DNA of 64,000 nucleotides from Natronorubrum aibiense. Its GTDB lineage: Archaea > Halobacteriota > Halobacteria > Halobacteriales > Natrialbaceae. Shown one piece after another: positions 44,450 to 52,092 of this stretch. Within the stretch, counting starts at the first letter, position 1. Every line of letters starts with the position of its first letter. The stretch is taken from the NCBI RefSeq assembly GCF_009392895.1, contig NZ_CP045488.1, forward strand, positions 2,170,001 through 2,234,000. The letters run 5' to 3'. The translations under genes and the position numbers were made by a program. The notes below the pieces were generated by a model, which made no database searches, had not been told where the DNA came from, and worked only from the letters and a program-made list of their open reading frames with translations.

Positions 44450-44926
44450 TTATTCTTCCTCGTCCGTCGCTTCGTTTTCGTCCGCGGCCTCAGCATCCTC
44501 GGCTTCGGATTCGGCGTCGTCGACGTCTTCGCTCGTGTCGCTTTCTCCCTCACGTTCTGTGTCGTCGCCGGTGGCTTCGGCGTCTTCCGCGTCCGGATCT
44601 GCATCCGATTCGTCTTCCTCCGTTGATTCGTCCTCGTCATCCGCCGCAGATTCGCCTTCGTCTTCCTCCACGGTGTCGTCTGCAGGCTCTTCGTCGGGAC
44701 CGAGCAGTTCCTCGACGACCAGCTCACCGATCGTCCGGCCGAGGGATTCGCCGACCTTTCGGCCGACGAGTGCGCCGATCTGGCCGCCGAGCGCTTCGCC
44801 GAGGGGCTTTTCGTCGTCGATCTCGTCTTCCCACTGGGTTCCCTCGACGAGTTCGTCGACGTCGACGTTCTCGGCGATCTTCCCATAGTCGATCCGCTGA
44901 GTCACTGATTTCGATTGCTCACTCAT
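44450..44926 (-). CDS. Unrecognised acidic glycine-zipper protein (gene 2)
   Basis: A 158-residue protein. Residues 1-40 are polar, 43-67 form a glycine zipper (GEALGGQIGALVGRKVGESL, then GRTIGELVVEELLG), and residues 77-158 are almost entirely Asp, Glu, Ser, Ala and Thr. The zipper aligns well with that in the downstream neighbour, so the two are paralogues in this part. The ATG lies 2 bases after the upstream stop. It could associate with a membrane or with the downstream paralogue; function unknown. Confidence 0.75.
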   Translation of the reverse strand: MSEQSKSVTQRIDYGKIAENVDVDELVEGTQWEDEIDDEKPLGEALGGQIGALVGRKVGESLGRTIGELVVEELLGPDEEPADDTVEEDEGESAADDEDESTEEDESDADPDAEDAEATGDDTEREGESDTSEDVDDAESEAEDAEAADENEATDEEE

Positions 44927-44928
44927 GA

Positions 44929-45963
44929 TTACGCCTCCGCCTGTGACGCTGTGTCGGACTGAGCGTCCGATTGAGTCTCTTCGCGCTCCGGCTCGAGTTG
45001 CTCGATCAATTGCTCGATCACCTGACTGACGATCGTCGCCACGAGGTCTTCGATCGGGAAGCCGGGGATGAGCCCGAGTAGCTTCTCTTTCAACCAGCTA
45101 CCAGCGGCGGCGATCCGACTCTCGGACTCGTCGCTCGTGTCTTCGTCCGCCTCGGGCGTTTCGGCGTCCGCGTCCTCGTCAGGGGTCTCTTCCGTGTCGG
45201 CCTCCTCATCAGGGGTCTCCGCCGTGTCGGCTTCCGCTTCATCACCGCCGAGGTTGAAGAGGCTGCTGAGCAGTTCCCGTGGCTTGTTCGCCAGTCGACC
45301 GAGGAACGCTTTCGGTTTCTCGAGCAGGCTGCTGAGCAGCTCCTTCGGCTTACCAAGGAGTGACGACACCGCGTCCGACAGCCCGCCAGCACCATCGAGA
45401 AGTCCCGTCACCGCGGACAACAGGTTCCCGAGCAGGTTGTTCTCACCCGGCCGGGCCGAGATGTCGAGCGTTACCGGGTTCAGGTTTACTTCGAGGCCGA
45501 GTAGATCGAGGAACAGACCATCGAGATCGAGATGGAGGACGCCGGATGCATCGTCGTCCTGATAGACGTCCTCGGCGTCTTCGACGTGGTATTCGTCTTC
45601 TGACTCCGTCGCCTCATCGTCGGCGTCCGCTTCCGTCTCAGTGTCTTTCAGTTCCGCCGCGTCTTCCTCGTCGCCTTCGACAGCCGCTTCAGTTTCGGCT
45701 TCGTCCTCGGCCTCGTCTGTTTCGTCCTCGCTGGCGGCTTCGTCTTCGTCCTCGGAGTCCGACTCCGGCGGCTGCTCCTCGAGGGTCTCGCCGGACTCGG
45801 TCGCTTCGTCGGCTTCATCGGCTTCGGCTGAAGATCCCGACTCGGATTCGTCGTCGGCAGCCGACTGCGACTCCGCTTCGTCTTCGGACATTGATTCGGA
45901 GTCATCTGACGCTTTGCTCTCGTCGCCTTCCTCCGTCATCTCGGCCTGACCGCCGTCCGTCAT
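44929..45963 (-). CDS. Unrecognised protein with LLGL-NLLGNLL domain and three 11-residue amphipathic repeats (gene 1)
   Basis: A 344-residue protein starting at 45963. Residues 1-140 are acidic and disordered. Residues 143-191 form a hydrophobic domain (LDLLGLEVNLNPVTLDISA then RPGENNLLGNLLSAVTGLLD) that recalls a motif in bacterial proteins of unknown function. Residues 205-237 are three tandem 11-mers: KPKELLSSLLE, KPKAFLGRLAN, KPRELLSSLFN. Acidic ETPDE-type repeats follow (248-270), then a C-terminal amphipathic region (GSWLKEKLLGLIPGFPIEDL). An in-frame ATG at 46080 overlaps a TATA-like box and is less likely. First gene of the operon. Confidence 0.75.
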   Translation of the reverse strand: MTDGGQAEMTEEGDESKASDDSESMSEDEAESQSAADDESESGSSAEADEADEATESGETLEEQPPESDSEDEDEAASEDETDEAEDEAETEAAVEGDEEDAAELKDTETEADADDEATESEDEYHVEDAEDVYQDDDASGVLHLDLDGLFLDLLGLEVNLNPVTLDISARPGENNLLGNLLSAVTGLLDGAGGLSDAVSSLLGKPKELLSSLLEKPKAFLGRLANKPRELLSSLFNLGGDEAEADTAETPDEEADTEETPDEDADAETPEADEDTSDESESRIAAAGSWLKEKLLGLIPGFPIEDLVATIVSQVIEQLIEQLEPEREETQSDAQSDTASQAEA

Positions 45964-46078
45964 CACCCTGCAGTCAGTCGATCTTACTTGCCCGTCGACG
46001 TGGCGGTTCCTCGAGCGGACCCAGACCGCCACTGGATCCGAACACTCCTCAGATCCGTCATTTTCTAGTCCCGGTGTC

Positions 46079-46086
46079 ATTATACC
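46079..46086 (-). promoter_or_regulatory. TATA-like box for the glycine-zipper operon
   Basis: Minus-strand GGTATAAT occupies the region just upstream of an in-frame ATG at 46080, overlapping it. A transcription start some 25 bases downstream, near 46055, would leave a leader of about 90 bases to the ATG at 45963, in front of which AGGGTG could act as a ribosome-binding site. The 262-base gap 45964-46225 holds nothing else I can support. Confidence 0.4.
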
Positions 46087-46225
46087 GAAAACACACGGGC
46101 GTAGGCGTTGTGGGAATTGGCCTTGCGTGTGCGACCGCGCAGTCGGGATCGACAAGCGACGAGTACGCTGGACTCGAGACGTGGCCGAGCCGCGGATCGA
46201 ACCGCGAACGAGCTCGGAAAAGACG

Positions 46226-47506
46226 TTACTCGAGCGACCCGACGCGCAGTGCGTACTCGCCGCGCTGGTCGCCCTCGTCGTGGTATTCGACGGGCTCTTC
46301 GATCGCGGCGATGGTCTCGCCGTCGACGGCAGCGGCGGTCGCGATTCCCGCGAGCGAGTCGACGCCGGTCGGACCGGACTCGAGGTCGAACCGGCGAACG
46401 GCGTGGGTTTCGGGGTCGCGAACGCGGAAGTTCTGGGCACACGGCGCGACGAGCGTGTCGCCGTCGGTGGCGAGCCCGTGGACGAACCCGCGCACCTGTT
46501 CGTTCCACAAGAGGTCACCGTCGGCATCGAACGTCGCGATCCGATGCTCGTTCGGATGACGACCCTCGGTCTCGCGGCGCTCGAGGGCGTAGGTGTTCCC
46601 GGTGACGAACGCTGTGCGGCCGTCGTTCGCGTAGACGTGGTTCGGGTAGGCGTACAGCGTCTCACCGTCGATCTCAGTTTCGACCGCCAGATCGACGTGC
46701 CAGCGTTCGGCCCCGGCGGGGCCGAGCAGGTAGCCGCACTTGTCGCCGTGACTCGAGACCGCGATCGTCTCGCCGTCGAACGAGATATCGCCGACGCGTC
46801 GGTCGCCCTCGGTGCCGGGGTCCCAGGTCCACTCGAGGTCGCCCGTGTCCGTCTCGAGGACGACGAGGCCGTTGTCGTGGTCGCCCATGCAGCGATTGTA
46901 GCCGACGGACAAACGGTCGCCGTCAGCGTCGAGATCCAGCGCGATCGGTGAGGCGTCGGTCTCGTAGCTCCAGCGAACCGAGCCGTCGGGATCGAACGCG
47001 TAGACGGCGCTGTGCCACTGGCGGCGCTCGCCGTCGCGTTCGTAGCGTCGCACGGCGGCGTACAGCAACTCGCCGTCGGTCTCGAGCGCGACGACGTAGG
47101 GAAGGTAGAAGATCGTGTCTGTGGTCGCCTCGCCGACGTCCGCGGCCGTCTCATATCGCCAGCGTTGCTCGCCTGTCTCGGCGTCGTAGACCGCGATCGC
47201 CCCCGATTCGCCGCGGCCGGCGACGACGACTGCACCAGCGCTGCCGGCTGGTTCGTCGCTCTCGAGCGTTGCGATTCCGACCGCGTGATCCGGATGCGCG
47301 GCCGTCCAGCGGGGCTCGAGGGAGTCGACATCACGGGCAGTCACGGTCCCGTCCCACTCTCCGGTCACGACGAGGTCGCCATTCGTTGCGACCGCAGAGC
47401 GGGTCCACATGTGTCGGCTGCGGGCCGGGTCGATGTCGCCGAGCGGGAGTCGTCGAAGCGATAGCTCGCGCTCGGAGTCGGGGTCGAGGTCTGCAGTGCC
47501 TGCCAT
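46226..47506 (-). CDS. PQQ/WD-like beta-propeller protein of the cobalamin cluster
   Basis: A 426-residue protein built from repeated four-stranded blades, for example DLVVTGEWDGTVTARDVDSL, GAIAVYDAETGEQRWRYET, GLVVLETDTGDLEWTW and HRIATFDADGDLLW. No signal peptide is seen, so it is probably cytoplasmic. The ATG at 47506 has GGAG at suitable spacing upstream; a GTG at 47512 would also be in frame but too close to that site. It follows a DUF3209 gene and CbiX, and its likely role is as scaffold or binding protein in cobalt/corrin chemistry (inference from position only). Confidence 0.8.
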   Translation of the reverse strand: MAGTADLDPDSERELSLRRLPLGDIDPARSRHMWTRSAVATNGDLVVTGEWDGTVTARDVDSLEPRWTAAHPDHAVGIATLESDEPAGSAGAVVVAGRGESGAIAVYDAETGEQRWRYETAADVGEATTDTIFYLPYVVALETDGELLYAAVRRYERDGERRQWHSAVYAFDPDGSVRWSYETDASPIALDLDADGDRLSVGYNRCMGDHDNGLVVLETDTGDLEWTWDPGTEGDRRVGDISFDGETIAVSSHGDKCGYLLGPAGAERWHVDLAVETEIDGETLYAYPNHVYANDGRTAFVTGNTYALERRETEGRHPNEHRIATFDADGDLLWNEQVRGFVHGLATDGDTLVAPCAQNFRVRDPETHAVRRFDLESGPTGVDSLAGIATAAAVDGETIAAIEEPVEYHDEGDQRGEYALRVGSLE

Positions 47507-47508
47507 GC

Positions 47509-47880
47509 TCACTCCTCGACCGGGAACGTCTCGTGGAGGGTATCGTGGGCCTCACCGAGTCCGTCGACGATGCTCTCGCTCTGGACGGCCAGTCGCTGGA
47601 TCGCCCGCTCCGCATTGCGGACCTCGAGCAGCCGCCCTCGAGTGTACCCGTATTCGGGACCGTCGCTGTCCATCTCGCCGACTTCCGCTTCGAGATCGAC
47701 CAGTGCGGCGTCGAGGTGGCGCTGGAGTTCGGAGAGGGTATCGGCCTCGACGAGCCCTTCGATGGGCCCCTCGAGGTGGCCTTCGAGTTCTTTCTCCGCG
47801 TGCTCGCGGGCGTGTCGGTCCCCGACGCCGAGGACGTTCATCAGTCCGAGTCGTAGTGCTTCGATTTCGTGGCAGCTCAT
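47509..47880 (-). CDS. DUF3209 family protein next to CbiX
   Basis: A 123-residue helical, acidic protein beginning MSCHEIEALRLGLMNVLGVG. Its only Cys, at residue 3 next to a His (CHEIE), could bind metal. From memory it matches DUF3209, recurrently found beside cobaltochelatase genes in haloarchaea and some bacteria; unverified. The size, His/Glu content and position suggest a cobalt-handling helper. It is 56 bases downstream of cbiX and directly before the propeller gene. Confidence 0.8.
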   Translation of the reverse strand: MSCHEIEALRLGLMNVLGVGDRHAREHAEKELEGHLEGPIEGLVEADTLSELQRHLDAALVDLEAEVGEMDSDGPEYGYTRGRLLEVRNAERAIQRLAVQSESIVDGLGEAHDTLHETFPVEE

Positions 47881-47936
47881 GGTTGTGTTCTGTAATGATG
47901 GCTGTATTAGGTTTCGTCTGTGTGCCTATTCGTCCC

Positions 47937-49163
47937 TTAGAGGGTCTGATCGACGAGATCGCTCACGATGCGATCCCGGTCGAGGTGATCTGCGACGAGT
48001 CGTTCGGCGTCGTCGGCCGCGACGTCGCCGTACCAGACGCCGTCGGGGTAGACGGCGACCATCGGCCCGTCGCCGCAGCGGCCCAGACACGACGACCGCG
48101 TGATGCGGGCGTCGCAGTGGTCGGAGTCGCGCGCTTCCTGCCGAAGGCGCTCGAGGACCGCCGGCGAGCCCATCTTCGCGCAGGTCTGGTTGGTACAGAC
48201 CGCGACGTGCTTTGCGGGCGCGTCGTGGCTGTGGGGTTCGTCGTCGATATCCTCCCGGTCGGCGTGGGCCTCCTGATGGGCGAGCGCACGCAACATCGCT
48301 CGTGCGCCGCCGACGTCTTCCTCGTAGCCCTCGAGATCGATCTTGTACTTGCACGTGTCACAGGACATCTCGACGCTGCCCGACCTGGCCTCCTGCCAGC
48401 GGTCGGCGAAGACGTCCAGCAGCCGCGAGTCCGTGCCGAGCGGGTCGCCAGCCAGTGCGTCGACGTAGGGGTAGTCCGCGTCGAACTCCGCGGTCCAGTC
48501 GCGCACGCGCTGGGTGAGGACGCCGTCGCCGAGCATGTACGGGAGGACGACGACCGCGTCGGGGCGGTGTTTCGAGAGGCCGTGGAGGGTGTCCTCGAGC
48601 GTCGGTTCCGTGACGCCGATGAACGTCGCCTCGACGCGGTCGAAGTCCCGGCCCTCGAACAGCAGGCGAGCGAGTTTGTGAACGTCACCGTTGGCGTCCG
48701 GATCGCTCGAGCCGCGACCACAGACGACGACGGCAACGTCGTCCTCCGTGCGGTCGACGCCCAGCTCCGATTCGACCGCACCGGCGCGGTCGTCGAGCAG
48801 GTCCAGAATCGCCGGATGGATGCCCAGATGCGCGCCGTTTCTGATTTCGACGTCGTGGGTCGCTCGGGCCTGCTCGATCGCCAGCGGGACGTCGTTTTTG
48901 ACGTGGCTCGCGGCGAACAGCGAGCAGTGGACGACGGTTACCCGCGACGTGACGGCTGCGAGTCCTGCGATAGCGTCGTCGATCGCCGGCTCCGCAAGCT
49001 CGAGAAACGCTGCATCGACCGGAATTCCCAGTCGTGACTCGAGGTCGGCAGCCAGTTCGCGGACCTGTTCGTTCGACTTTTCCCGGCGGGAGCCGTGGCC
49101 CACCAGTAGGATGGCTTCGTCGTCGAACGCGGACGTGGATGTGGAATCGTCGGATGTGCTCAT
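47937..49163 (-). CDS. cbiX: Sirohydrochlorin cobaltochelatase CbiX fused to a ferredoxin-like domain
   Basis: Inserts cobalt into sirohydrochlorin, the early cobalt-insertion step of anaerobic cobalamin synthesis. The 408-residue protein has two CbiX domains (long form): ILLVGHGSRREKSNEQVREL with metal-binding His near residue 23 and VTVVHCSLFAASHVKNDVP near 77-95, then VVVCGRGSSDPDANGDVHKL and VVVLPYMLGDGVLTQRV. A Cys-pair segment CDTC, a His-rich linker (HQEAHADREDIDDEPHSHD) and a thioredoxin-like [2Fe-2S] ferredoxin end (CTNQTCAKMGS and SSCLGRCGDGPMVAVYPDGV) follow. Such CbiX-ferredoxin fusions are known in archaea. Confidence 0.92.
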   Translation of the reverse strand: MSTSDDSTSTSAFDDEAILLVGHGSRREKSNEQVRELAADLESRLGIPVDAAFLELAEPAIDDAIAGLAAVTSRVTVVHCSLFAASHVKNDVPLAIEQARATHDVEIRNGAHLGIHPAILDLLDDRAGAVESELGVDRTEDDVAVVVCGRGSSDPDANGDVHKLARLLFEGRDFDRVEATFIGVTEPTLEDTLHGLSKHRPDAVVVLPYMLGDGVLTQRVRDWTAEFDADYPYVDALAGDPLGTDSRLLDVFADRWQEARSGSVEMSCDTCKYKIDLEGYEEDVGGARAMLRALAHQEAHADREDIDDEPHSHDAPAKHVAVCTNQTCAKMGSPAVLERLRQEARDSDHCDARITRSSCLGRCGDGPMVAVYPDGVWYGDVAADDAERLVADHLDRDRIVSDLVDQTL

Positions 49164-49211
49164 TGTCGGTGTCGTCGGGTAGTCAGCGGAGTCGATACGG
49201 TGTTGAACTGG

Positions 49212-49955
49212 CTACTCGCCGTAGCTGTCTGCCTGTGCGATGCTTCGCTCGAGTTTCCGGCGGCGGCTCGGTGCGAATAGGCCAGTTGCCTCGCAGCCTT
49301 CGTAGAGCCACGTTCCAAACTCGGGGACAGCAGCGTCGTCGACGCCGAACCAGTAGCCCCCCGAGGACGTCGCCGAAAGCTCGCTGACGGCTGTGTCGAT
49401 CGGGCAGTCGGCAAGTAGTTCTTGGGTCGCCTCGAGCAGCGTGCGGTCGTCGTGGACGAACGAAATGCCGACAGTGCCACTCGAGGACTTGAAACAGATC
49501 GTCCCACAGCCCTCGAGCAGACCCCGAAGGAGTTCGCGATCGTGACTCGAGAACGCGCCGAAGCGGTAGTTTCCGCGGCCGTCGACGGGCAGCGAGAGTG
49601 CGCTGGTGCGACCCAACAGCTCCTCGCTGTCCTCGTCGATCGAGAGCGTGTACTCGTCTTCGGTGCGCGTGATCGACGTGTCGTGGGCGTACTCGCGACT
49701 GGTCGTCTCGTGGTCGACGTTGCCGCCTACGATTGCGGCGAGCACCTGCGCGGCGTGCTCGTCGGTGGTGACGACCTCGAGACGCTCACAGCGTCGTCGT
49801 TCGCTGTCCGTGATGCTCGCTTCGCTTCGAACCACGCGCCCACTCCCAGCGACGTGGCCCCAGAAGTACGCCGTCGCGGGGTGGCCCGCGAGCGGATCCG
49901 ATGGGACCGCGACCTCGAGGGTGTCGCCCTCGATCACCGATTCGGCGTCGCTCAT
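49212..49955 (-). CDS. LAGLIDADG-like protein of the cobalamin cluster, catalytic acids apparently lost
   Basis: A 247-residue protein not recognised as any cobalamin enzyme. Residues 27-41 (ATAYFWGHVAGSGRV) and 142-153 (LLRGLLEGCGTI) each look like the LAGLIDADG helix of homing endonucleases. The second is followed by a strand-helix pattern (GTVGISFVHDDRTLLEATQE) usual for that fold. Ser or Cys stands where the metal-binding Asp/Glu normally ends each motif (AGSG, EGCG), so cleavage is unlikely. It overlaps the ferredoxin gene by 4 bases and is inside the operon, so it is probably a repurposed DNA- or corrin-related binding protein (inference). Confidence 0.7.
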   Translation of the reverse strand: MSDAESVIEGDTLEVAVPSDPLAGHPATAYFWGHVAGSGRVVRSEASITDSERRRCERLEVVTTDEHAAQVLAAIVGGNVDHETTSREYAHDTSITRTEDEYTLSIDEDSEELLGRTSALSLPVDGRGNYRFGAFSSHDRELLRGLLEGCGTICFKSSSGTVGISFVHDDRTLLEATQELLADCPIDTAVSELSATSSGGYWFGVDDAAVPEFGTWLYEGCEATGLFAPSRRRKLERSIAQADSYGE

Positions 49956-50218
49956 TCGCCCACCTCTCGGACGACAATGGCGTCCGTCGGGCAGGCCGCC
50001 GCGGCTTGGTGGGCTTCCTCGATGCGATCGTCGTCGAACGTTGCGACGACCCGTTCGACGGTGTCGGTGACCTCACCCTCGCAGTCGTAGACCGGATCGG
50101 CGTCCGGATCGACCGTTGCGAGGCCGTCCGCGCCTTCGATAAATCGCGGATCGCGAGTCAGGCAGGCGAAGATGCCGTCGCAAGCGTCCTTTTCGATGGT
50201 GACTTCGTAGCGTGGCAT
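49952..50218 (-). CDS. Ferredoxin of the cobalamin cluster
   Basis: An 88-residue single-cluster ferredoxin-like protein: EKDACDGIFACLTRDPRF with Cys at about residues 13 and 18, and HQAAAACPTDAIVV at the end, with another Cys in VYDCEGEVTD. The spacing differs from the classical C-x2-C-x2-C, suggesting a 3Fe-4S or modified cluster. Similar ferredoxins occur in haloarchaeal cobalamin operons, where they may feed electrons to ring-contraction or reduction steps. It starts 2 bases after the cbiH stop. Confidence 0.8.
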   Translation of the reverse strand: MPRYEVTIEKDACDGIFACLTRDPRFIEGADGLATVDPDADPVYDCEGEVTDTVERVVATFDDDRIEEAHQAAAACPTDAIVVREVGE

Positions 50219-50220
50219 GA

Positions 50221-51210
50221 TCAGTAGTCGTACTTCGTCTCGTAGCCACGCGGCGTGACCATCCGGTCATCCCAGACGTAGGTGTCCTCGGTGCCGACGA
50301 CGATCGTCGTCGTCATGTCGATGATCTCGTTCTCACCGAGCTCCTTGAGTTCGCCGAGGTCGGTGATCATCACCTGCTCGTCGTCCCGTCCAGCGCCGTG
50401 GACGATGCCGACCGGCGTGTCTTCGTCGCGGTGGGTCAGCAGGATCTCACAGCATTTCTCGAAGTTCTCGCGGCGCTTGCGACTCCAGGGGTTGTAGATC
50501 GTGATGGTGAAGTTCTCGCTCGCGACCGCGTGCAGTCGCGACTCGATCTCTGGCATCGGCACCAGATGGTCCGACAACGAGACCGAGACGGTGTCGTTCA
50601 CCAGCGGTGCGCCCAATCGAGCCGCACAGGACTGGGCCGCCGGCACGCCGGGCACGACCTCGAAGTCGACCATCGAGGCCGTCGCGCCCTTGGACTCGAG
50701 GATCTCGAGGGCCAGCCCCGCGAGCGCGTAGACGTTGGGGTCGCCGCTGCCGACGATCGCCACGTCGTTGCCCGCGAGCGTGCGGTCGATCGACTCTTCG
50801 GTCCGCGAGACCTCGCCACACATCGGCGTGTCGTAGATGTCGTCGGCCTGCTCGGTGATCTCGTCGGGAATCAGCTCGATGTAGGTCGTGTAGCCGACGA
50901 TGTGGTCGGCCTCGAGCAGGGCGTTCTTGGCTCGTTCGGTCATCCCCTCCGGATGGCCGGGGCCGAGTCCGACGGCGATCAGTTGTCCGGGTTCGGCGTC
51001 GAAGTCGTCTATCGTCGCGCCAACTTCCTGCTCGTTCGAGTCATCGTCCGAATCGGAACTCGAGGCCCCGCATTTGGATCTGCTCGAGTCGTCGGTGGTC
51101 TCGCTCGACGAGCCACCGCATTTGGAGCCACTCGAGGTTTCCGTTTCGGTCGTCGAGGCGCCACATTTGGAAGTCGATTCGTCAGCGTCTGCATCAGTAT
51201 CTGTACTCAT
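50221..51210 (-). CDS. cbiH: Cobalt-precorrin-3 C17-methyltransferase CbiH (copy 1) with Cys-repeat N-terminus
   Basis: SAM-dependent methyltransferase that methylates C17 and drives ring contraction. The 329-residue protein has the tetrapyrrole methylase fold from about residue 75: LIAVGLGPGHPEGMTERAKN, VAIVGSGDPNVYALAGLALE, and VVPGVPAAQSCAARLGAPLV. The first 65 residues are an extra acidic tail with three Ser-Lys-Cys-Gly motifs at 14-17, 29-32 and 45-48. A C-terminal end matching the second copy (TRKR-free TYVWDDRMVTPRGYETKYDY) shows the relation between them. The second cbiH gene lies 12 bases upstream. Confidence 0.92.
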   Translation of the reverse strand: MSTDTDADADESTSKCGASTTETETSSGSKCGGSSSETTDDSSRSKCGASSSDSDDDSNEQEVGATIDDFDAEPGQLIAVGLGPGHPEGMTERAKNALLEADHIVGYTTYIELIPDEITEQADDIYDTPMCGEVSRTEESIDRTLAGNDVAIVGSGDPNVYALAGLALEILESKGATASMVDFEVVPGVPAAQSCAARLGAPLVNDTVSVSLSDHLVPMPEIESRLHAVASENFTITIYNPWSRKRRENFEKCCEILLTHRDEDTPVGIVHGAGRDDEQVMITDLGELKELGENEIIDMTTTIVVGTEDTYVWDDRMVTPRGYETKYDY

Positions 51211-51222
51211 GGTATGATTGTC

Positions 51223-52092
51223 TCAGAAATCGTCGACGTCACGCCCGCCGCGCGGGGTGACGAGATACGTTCGGTCGTCGTTACGCCAGGTGTCGGTCTC
51301 GTGGTTGCCGATGATCAGCGAGGTTCCCATTCCGGAGACCTTGTCGTCGTGGTCGACAGCCTCGCCGAGCGTCGTAATGAACTCGCTCTCGCCGTTTCGG
51401 CCGGCGTCTTCCCGGCCAGCGTCGTTGACGATGGCCACGTAGGCGTCGTCGGTCCGCTCCTCGCGGACGATTTCGACGGCCTTCTCGTAGTTTCGCCAGC
51501 AGTTGTAGAGGACGATCACGAAATCCGAAATCGCCGCTGCGCGCAGTTTCTCCTCGATCTCGTCCCAGCCGCGCCACTTGTCCGACAGCGAGATCGTACA
51601 GAAGTCGTTACACAGTGGCGCGCCGACGTTCGCCGCGCCGCCGAGTGCCGCCGTGAGGCCGGGGACGATCTCGATCGGCACGTCCGTCGCGCCCTCCTCG
51701 TCGGCCATCTTGAAGATGAGATCCGATTTGCCGTAGACCGAGGGGTCACCGCCCGAAACGTGGGCGACGTCTTTCCCCTCGCGGACGTAGTCGAACGCCG
51801 CGCGAGCGAGTTCGATCTGCCGTCCCATCGTCGAGCGGACGATTTCCTGTTCGAACCCGTCGTCTCGAACCGCGATCCCGTCGTCGCCGAAGTCTTGCGG
51901 GAGCGTTCCATCCTCGCGCAGGAATTTTTGATAGAGACTCGAGGCGATGACCACGTCCGCCGATTCGATGACCTCCTTGGCCCGCATGGTCATGTGCTCA
52001 GGCAGGCCGGGACCGATACCGACGACGTAGAGGGTACCGTAGTCCTCGGGGGTGCCACCAGCGTCGGGTGTCGCATCAGCGTCGGAACTCAT
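51223..52092 (-). CDS. cbiH: Cobalt-precorrin-3 C17-methyltransferase CbiH (copy 2)
   Basis: A 289-residue paralogue of the adjacent CbiH: LYVVGIGPGLPEHMTMRAKE, AHVSGGDPSVYGKSDLIFK and VPGLTAALGGAANVGAPLCN, plus the C-terminus TYLVTPRGGRDVDDF. The N-terminus has a short acidic lead without the Ser-Lys-Cys-Gly repeats. Two CbiH genes in tandem are usual in haloarchaeal cobalamin clusters; one may be specialised for ring contraction and the other for methylation (inference). It overlaps cbiG by 4 bases. Confidence 0.92.
   Translation of the reverse strand: MSSDADATPDAGGTPEDYGTLYVVGIGPGLPEHMTMRAKEVIESADVVIASSLYQKFLREDGTLPQDFGDDGIAVRDDGFEQEIVRSTMGRQIELARAAFDYVREGKDVAHVSGGDPSVYGKSDLIFKMADEEGATDVPIEIVPGLTAALGGAANVGAPLCNDFCTISLSDKWRGWDEIEEKLRAAAISDFVIVLYNCWRNYEKAVEIVREERTDDAYVAIVNDAGREDAGRNGESEFITTLGEAVDHDDKVSGMGTSLIIGNHETDTWRNDDRTYLVTPRGGRDVDDF

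Noticed and set aside
45964-47334. N-terminal extension of the 344-residue acidic protein into a long 801-codon frame
   Set aside because: The extra part is an out-of-frame shadow of the beta-propeller gene and has Arg/Thr/Ser-rich composition unlike the acidic protein.
47409-49037. 542-codon plus-strand frame
   Set aside because: Antisense to cbiX and DUF3209; Arg-rich composition typical of a shadow frame.
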